From positions 5,806 through 69,805 of the forward strand of contig JAEXZY010000118.1 in the NCBI GenBank assembly GCA_023404955.1: a stretch of DNA of 64,000 nucleotides, read 5' to 3'. This DNA is from Actinomycetes bacterium (GTDB lineage Bacteria; Actinomycetota; Actinomycetes; Mycobacteriales; Mycobacteriaceae). The notes under the pieces were generated by a model. The model worked only from the letters and a program-made list of their open reading frames with translations, was not told the DNA's origin and did no database searches. This document shows positions 59,689 to 64,000 of this stretch, one piece after another. How positions within the stretch are numbered: the first letter of the stretch is position 1; the number at the start of each line of letters is the position of its first letter. The position numbers were made by a program, and so were the translations under genes.

Positions 59689-60476
59689 CTAGGACTCGCA
59701 TTTGTGTCCGGCGCCTTGTTGCTTGGCTCGGTACATGGCTTGGTCGGCGCGCTGCAGTGCATCGCCACCGGATTGGCCAGGGCGGATCATGCTGACACCG
59801 ATGGAAACACTCCCTCGGGAGTGGACCCGCACCTCGTCAACCAGAGTGCGAGCCAGTTTATGGGCCTGGTTGGAAGTGGTATGTGGCAGCAGGGCGGCGA
59901 ATTCATCGCCACCGATACGGGCGAAAACATCGGAAAGACTCAGGCGACGACGGATGGTGTGAGCGACGCTCTTGATGTAGTCATCGCCAGCGGCGTGGCC
60001 GTGCTGATCATTGATCCGTTTAAGCCCGTCAAGGTCGATCATCAACACCGCAGCCTCGCCGTCGTAACCCTCAGAGCCACTCAACGCTGCGTAAAGCGCA
60101 AGTTCTTCTTCGAATCGCCCGCGGTTGAAGACATCTGTCAACGTGTCGTGAGTTGCCTGGCGCCGCAGAAGTTGCTCGTCCCGCTTACGAGCCGAGATAT
60201 CTTCAATGTGGGCAATGAAATTGAGGGGTTGCCCCTCGGCGTCATGGGCCATTGAAGCCGACAGATGGACCCAGATAAGGTGGCCATCCTTTGCGTAGTA
60301 GCGCTTGTCCATCTGATAGCTCGTGATATCGCCTTGCAGCAATCGGCCAGCCTCGTGCAGGTCGGTGTCGAGATCATCGGGATAAGTGATGTCTTGGAAC
60401 GTAAGTTGAGTCAGTTCGTGCTCTTGGTAACCGGTAATTTGGCACAACGCCTGGTTTGTCAACGTCGGTCGAAAAC
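59689..60476 (-). pseudogene. C-terminal part of a PAS-PAS-GGDEF gene cut by IS3
   Basis: It encodes the rest of the second PAS domain (QALCQITGYQEHELTQLTF, then YYAKDGHLIWVHLSASMAHD, then the PAC segment IAHIEDISARKRDEQLL) and a GGDEF domain (HDTLTDVFNRGRFEEEL, VLMIDLDGLKRINDQHGHAA, RIGGDEFAALLPHTT). The catalytic loop is intact. Upstream of about 60476 the frame runs into IS3 DNA. The N-terminal half lies at 63316-63835. A TTG at 60462 might start a partial product. Confidence 0.85.
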
Positions 60477-60541
60477 TGACCCCTTCTCAATGACCCGTCC
60501 CGGCGTTTCCGGAGGCTCCCGATCTTGGGAGGATCTGAGTT

Positions 60542-60865
60542 ATGGGACGTCCGAGCAAGTACCCCGACGAGTTGCGTGAGCGTGCGGTGCGCATGGTCGC
60601 CGAGGTCCGTCCGCAGTACCCGTCGCAGTGGGCGGCGATCACCGCGGTCGCGGGCATGTTGGGGATCGGCACCCCGGAGACCTTGCGGACCTGGATTCGC
60701 CGCTCGGAGGTCGATACCGGCCAGCGTCCGGGGGTGACCACGCAGATGGCCGAGGAGAACAAGGCGCTGCGTAAGGAGATTGCCGAGTTGCGTCGGGCCA
60801 ATGAGATCTTGAAGGCAGCGGCGATTTTCTTCGGGGCCGAGCTCGACCGGCCCGGGAGACGGTGA
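60542..60865 (+). CDS. IS3-family OrfA (HTH subunit)
   Basis: A 107-residue protein. The HTH is MGRPSKYPDELRERAVRMVA with ITAVAGMLGIGTPETLRTWI. The C-terminal leucine-zipper-like helix is MAEENKALRKEIAELRRANE. It overlaps orfB by four bases (GTGA), as expected where OrfAB is made by programmed frameshifting. It appears intact. Confidence 0.88.
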   Translation: MGRPSKYPDELRERAVRMVAEVRPQYPSQWAAITAVAGMLGIGTPETLRTWIRRSEVDTGQRPGVTTQMAEENKALRKEIAELRRANEILKAAAIFFGAELDRPGRR

Positions 60866-61527
60866 TCCGGTTCATCGCCGAACACAAGGACCATCAGGTG
60901 GCCGGCCCCGACGGCGGGGCCGGGCTGCGCTGGGGTGTCGAGCCCATGTGTGCCGTGCTGTCTGAGCACGGCACCGCGATCAGCCCGTCGACCTACTACG
61001 AGTGGATCGCCAAGTCCCCGACCCGGCGCGAGATCCGCGATGCCGAGTTGGTCGAGATCATCACCGCGGCAAGGGAAGACAAGAAGAAGGGCAGGTTCGT
61101 CCAGACGCTGGGGTCACGCAAGTTGTGGATCTGGCTACGCGGCCAGGGCCACGACGTCGCCCGCTGCACGGTGGAGCGGATCATGCGCGACAACGGGTGG
61201 GAGGGTGCCCGGTACGGGTCCAAACACAAGACCACCATCGCCGACGAGACCCACCGGCGGTATCCAGATCTGGTGGACCGCCGGTTCTACGCGTCGGCGC
61301 CAAATCGGTTGTGGGTAGCCGACTTTACCTATGTGGCGACGTGGATGGGGTTCGTCTACGTCGCGTTCGTCATCGACGCGTACAGCCGCCGGATCGTGGG
61401 CTGGAGGGCCGCCCGGTCGATGACCACCGATCTGGTCCTCGACGCCGTCGAGCACGCATTCTTCACCCGCACCCAGGACGGCACCAGCTTGCGCGGGCTC
61501 ATTGCACACAGCGATGCGGGCAGCCAG
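60862..61527 (+). pseudogene. IS3-family OrfB, 5' part (before the IS30 insertion)
   Basis: This is the first 222 codons of the DDE transposase. PNRLWVADFTYVATWMGFVY gives the first Asp, FVIDAYSRRIVGWRAA follows, and LRGLIAHSDAGSQ gives the second Asp before the break. At 61528 the IS30 element begins. With 62979-63275 it makes a continuous protein of 320 residues. Confidence 0.88.
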
Positions 61528-62975
61528 CGCGGATTCAATTGGTCGACGCAACACTAATCTCGATCGAGGATAGTTCATCGTGCATCAGTTCGGCGGGTGT
61601 TCGCCACTTGAGTATCTTGCGCGGACGGTTGTTCAATGTGTCGGCAACAGCTTGCAATTCTGCTGATGTCCAACGTGATAAGTCAGTCCCCTTGGGGAAG
61701 TACTGCCGCAGCAGACCGTTGGTGTTCTCATCAGTTCCGCGCTGCCACGGGCTGTGCGGATCGGCGAAGTACACCCGCACACCGGTCGCCTCGGTCAACG
61801 CGGTGTGAGCAGATAGTTCCTTGCCTCGGTCCCATGTCAGTGACTTCCTCAGCGGCTCTGCAAGTTTCGTCAGCTTCGCTTCCAGCGCGGTGTTCATGGA
61901 CAGCGCTCCGTAGCCGCCGAGAGCCGGGCCGTTCTTGACCGGTTTACTCACGCCCCACCCATCCTGACGTGGCAGGTGAACAAGCATGGTGTACCTCGTC
62001 TTTCGCTCGACAACCGTGCCGATCGCCGAGCGTCCAAGCCCGATGATGAGATCTCCCTCCCAGTGGCCGGCAACTGCGCGGTCATCCGCCTCCTTCGGTC
62101 TCTTGCTGATCACGGTGTCCTCGGTGATATGCGCCCACGCGACCCGTTTCGAGCGGGCTCGCGGCATGCGCAACGCTCGACCCGTGCGCAGACTCAGGAT
62201 CTCGTCACGGTCGAGGCCGCCCCGTCCCTCGACGTATAAGGCCTGGTAGATCGCCTCGTGCCTGATCCGCATCGACAGATCATCGGGGAAGTCGATCGTG
62301 ATCCGGTTCGCGATCTGCTCAGGACTCCACGCCTGCACCCACCGTCGATCGGCCCGATGCGGCTTGTTGCGGCCAGTCCACTGCCCGACCGCGGGTCCGG
62401 CGACCACATTGCCCTCGGCATCATGAACCTGGCCAGACAGTCGTTGATGCACGTACTCGCGCAGCTTCGGATTGGTCTCCAGCTTGGTGGCCTTCGGTCG
62501 GCGGGCGAACAGTTCTGCCTTCCATTGCGCTACCGACGCCCGATATTGCAGTGTGCCGCTGCGGGTCGCTGCGTTGCGGCGCAGCTCCCGCGAGATCGTC
62601 GACGGACTCCGCCCCAAAGCCGAAGCGATCTCCCGAATCCCTCTACCCTGCACGCGAAGTAGCGCGATCTCTTCTCGCTCGGGAAAGATCAAATAGCGAC
62701 CTGAAGGCGCCGGCCACGAGTACGGGGACATGCCCCCACCTTGACGGAACCATCGTGATCCCACGACGCCCGACACACCGACCGCCACCCCGGCTTCCGA
62801 AGGCAACATCCCCTCGGCCACCTTGCCCCAGAATCGACGCTCCAACCCACGATGGTGACCGGGATGCCCCGGCGACCGCAGCGGTCTACGCCCGGTAACC
62901 TCACGAACCCAATCCGACGGACGTCCCACAGCACCCTCCTGACCTCGGGTGTTGCGTCCACCGGTTGAGCCTGAT
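61528..62975 (-). mobile_element. IS30-family insertion sequence inside the IS3 orfB
   Basis: A 1448-base element. Its ends are imperfect inverted repeats of about 27 bases sharing GACGCAACAC and TCAA-GGT. The flanks carry the 3-base duplication CAG (61525-61527 and 62976-62978). Removing the element and one CAG restores SDAGSQYTSVAF in orfB exactly. Confidence 0.88.
61535..62929 (-). CDS. IS30-family transposase
   Basis: A 464-residue transposase. An N-terminal HTH (IREIASALGRSPSTISRELR) is followed by the DDE core: AVAGHWEGDLIIGLGRSAIG, then SLTWDRGKELSAHTALTEAT, then PWQRGTDENTNGLLRQYFPK, and ending with TLNNRPRKILKWRTPAEL. All three catalytic residues are present. The GTG at 62929 starts a long N-terminal region (about 75 residues) with a second HTH-like stretch (SEAGVAVGVSGVVGSRWFRQ). 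The gene appears intact. Confidence 0.92.
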   Translation of the reverse strand: MGRPSDWVREVTGRRPLRSPGHPGHHRGLERRFWGKVAEGMLPSEAGVAVGVSGVVGSRWFRQGGGMSPYSWPAPSGRYLIFPEREEIALLRVQGRGIREIASALGRSPSTISRELRRNAATRSGTLQYRASVAQWKAELFARRPKATKLETNPKLREYVHQRLSGQVHDAEGNVVAGPAVGQWTGRNKPHRADRRWVQAWSPEQIANRITIDFPDDLSMRIRHEAIYQALYVEGRGGLDRDEILSLRTGRALRMPRARSKRVAWAHITEDTVISKRPKEADDRAVAGHWEGDLIIGLGRSAIGTVVERKTRYTMLVHLPRQDGWGVSKPVKNGPALGGYGALSMNTALEAKLTKLAEPLRKSLTWDRGKELSAHTALTEATGVRVYFADPHSPWQRGTDENTNGLLRQYFPKGTDLSRWTSAELQAVADTLNNRPRKILKWRTPAELMHDELSSIEISVASTN

Positions 62976-62978
62976 CAG

Positions 62979-63275
62979 TACACCTCGGTGGCGTTCACCC
63001 AGCGCCTCATCGACGAAGGCGTGGATCCCTCGGTCGGCTCCGTCGGCGACGCCCTGGACAACGCGTTGGCCGAGACGACCGTCGGGTCGTTCAAGAACGA
63101 GGTGATCCGCCGCCAAGGGCCGTGGCGCGACGTCAACCAGGTCGAGTTGGCCACCGCCGAATGGGTGGTGTGGTTCAACGCCGAGCGTCCGCATGAGTAC
63201 CTCGACGACTTCACCCCCGAGGCCGTCGAGAAGCTCCACTACGATCACAAACGCACCCCACCAAAGGCAGGGTGA
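62979..63275 (+). pseudogene. IS3-family OrfB, 3' part (after the IS30 insertion)
   Basis: This is the last 98 codons of OrfB: YTSVAFTQRLIDEGVDPSVG, then GDALDNALAETTVGSFKNEV with the catalytic Glu, then NAERPHEYLDDFTPEAVEKL. It continues the frame that ends at 61527. Alone it has no start and is not functional. Confidence 0.88.
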
Positions 63276-63315
63276 TTCAACGAACACAGCCTCCGGACTC
63301 GCCGGGAGGGGTCAA

Positions 63316-63835
63316 AGCTACCGTCGAGACCAACGACGGCAATTCCGATCGGTGCATTGTCAAACACAGCTTTAAAGGTGGCTCCAATGCTGCGCCGAAC
63401 AGTGTGAATCTCAATCAAGTCACGTATGAGTACGTGAAATGTCGGCTGCGGCCCGGAGTCGACCGCCGTGATAAACACTTCGACAGCGAGGTCGGTCCCG
63501 TCTCTGCGGCGCAACGTGTGCGGTGAGACACTGCCGACCAGTGACTGAACGGTTTGCACGTCGCGCAACGCACAGTCACTGTGCTCCTCGCAGATGTGCA
63601 CCAGCTCCGTCAGCAGCTGCCCAATTGCCTCCTGATGGCTCCAGCCGAACATCGACGAGGCGGCGCGATTCCACTGCAGCACTCGACCGCTCGAATCCAT
63701 GCCAACATAGGCATCCGTCAGGAAGTCCAGCACCTGCCAACTAAGGCTATCCGCCCTACCCACCACCCCATTGATATAGGCCGATTGGTGTCCGTCCCGA
63801 TGGAAGCTCATGTCCGACTGTGCACGGCGAATCAT
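63316..63835 (-). pseudogene. N-terminal part of the PAS-PAS-GGDEF gene cut by IS3
   Basis: The frame from an ATG at 63835 (a second ATG at 63811) gives a first PAS domain: LDFLTDAYVGMDSSGRVLQW, then MFGWSHQEAIGQLLTELVHI, then PHTLRRRDGTDLAVEVFITA. The start of a second PAS follows (TFKAVFDNAPIGIAVVGLDG) and breaks at the IS3 end. The second half is at 59689-60476. Together they would make a diguanylate cyclase of about 430 residues. Confidence 0.82.
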
Positions 63836-64000
63836 GCTGCCCCCTAACCGCCGCTAGACCGCGAGAAGTCAGACTGGCAAGCATCGCCCATCGCGGTCCC
63901 GAACAAAGTTTGCCATCTTCTAACGTCGTCCGGTCCATTCAGTTCCTCTTCGAAGCTCGCGTTCTGTCGGCATCAGATGTGAAGGACGGGCGGCCACCCC
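63836..64000. other. No gene seen at the right edge
   Basis: This is the upstream region of the split PAS-GGDEF gene. Short minus-strand frames have no coding signs. Confidence 0.4.

Larger units (their letters stand above)
60477..63315 (+). mobile_element. IS3-family insertion sequence carrying a nested IS30
   Basis: The ends TGACCCCT (60477) and GGGGTCA (63315) are inverted, and a second matched word TCCCGGCG lies inside each end. It holds orfA and orfB in the usual order, orfB being split by an IS30 element (61528-62975). It splits a diguanylate cyclase gene: the flanks join as DGSF + RPTLTNQALCQITGY. The exact target duplication could not be fixed; AAA is a candidate. Confidence 0.85.

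Overview
The window looks like accessory DNA of a high-GC mycobacterium (Mycobacterium or Mycolicibacterium type), most likely a large plasmid or an integrated plasmid-like island. The evidence is two WhiB proteins, ESX/Esp-type secretion substrates with YxxxE signals, LpqN- and LpqM-like lipoproteins and an IFT/Imm61-like immunity protein, next to a replication-initiator-like gene and two separate ParA loci. No rRNA, canonical tRNA or CRISPR array was seen.

Layout. (1) 1-2.0 kb: end of a gene entering from the left, an XRE regulator, a WhiB gene and a remnant of a rep C-terminus. (2) 2.5-8.5 kb, minus strand: an Esp-like type VII secretion substrate operon (DUF2637 membrane protein, DUF4226 protein, EspD/H-like, EspC-like, EspB-like, YbaB/EspL-like) and an LpqN-like lipoprotein; no ESX machinery genes are present. 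(3) 8.5-17 kb: replicon core, with rep, a WhiB/HNH-like fusion, ParA1 with a partner carrying two RHH-like segments, ParA2/ParB, and several palindromes that look like operators or centromere sites. (4) 17-20.1 kb: an IS21-family element that splits a membrane-protein gene. (5) 20.5-31.3 kb: a second EspB-like gene and a signalling cluster: a Ser/Thr kinase whose outer domain resembles a siderophore-binding protein, two membrane-anchored proteins and a lipoprotein, facing a divergent FHA-HTH regulator and a zinc-metallopeptidase lipoprotein.

(6) 31.4-43.9 kb: mixed cargo: an XRE/nucleotidyltransferase pair resembling a toxin-antitoxin module, TetR, IS110, GNAT, DIP1984, Nudix, a large HhH/sigma-4/HARE-like protein, small membrane proteins, an orphan Imm61 and a DNA ligase fragment. 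(7) 44-59.6 kb: stress and envelope cargo: a TetR/STAS/PAS group, a threonine synthase, LtrA, a frameshifted GAF-ANTAR gene, decayed GGDEF and threonine synthase remnants, GlsB, CsbD, an Asp23/AmaP operon with a 59-residue membrane peptide, an ECF sigma factor coupled to an Asp23-like gene, and a CmpX-like channel. (8) 59.7-63.8 kb: a PAS-PAS-GGDEF gene split by an IS3 element that is itself split by an IS30 element.

How the parts may work together (inference): rep and the two partition loci maintain the replicon; WhiB, XRE and TetR regulators control the cargo; the kinase could sense an extracytoplasmic ligand and signal to the FHA-HTH protein; the Esp-like substrates would need an ESX system encoded elsewhere. 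Several genes are broken by insertion or frameshift, so the cargo is in flux.
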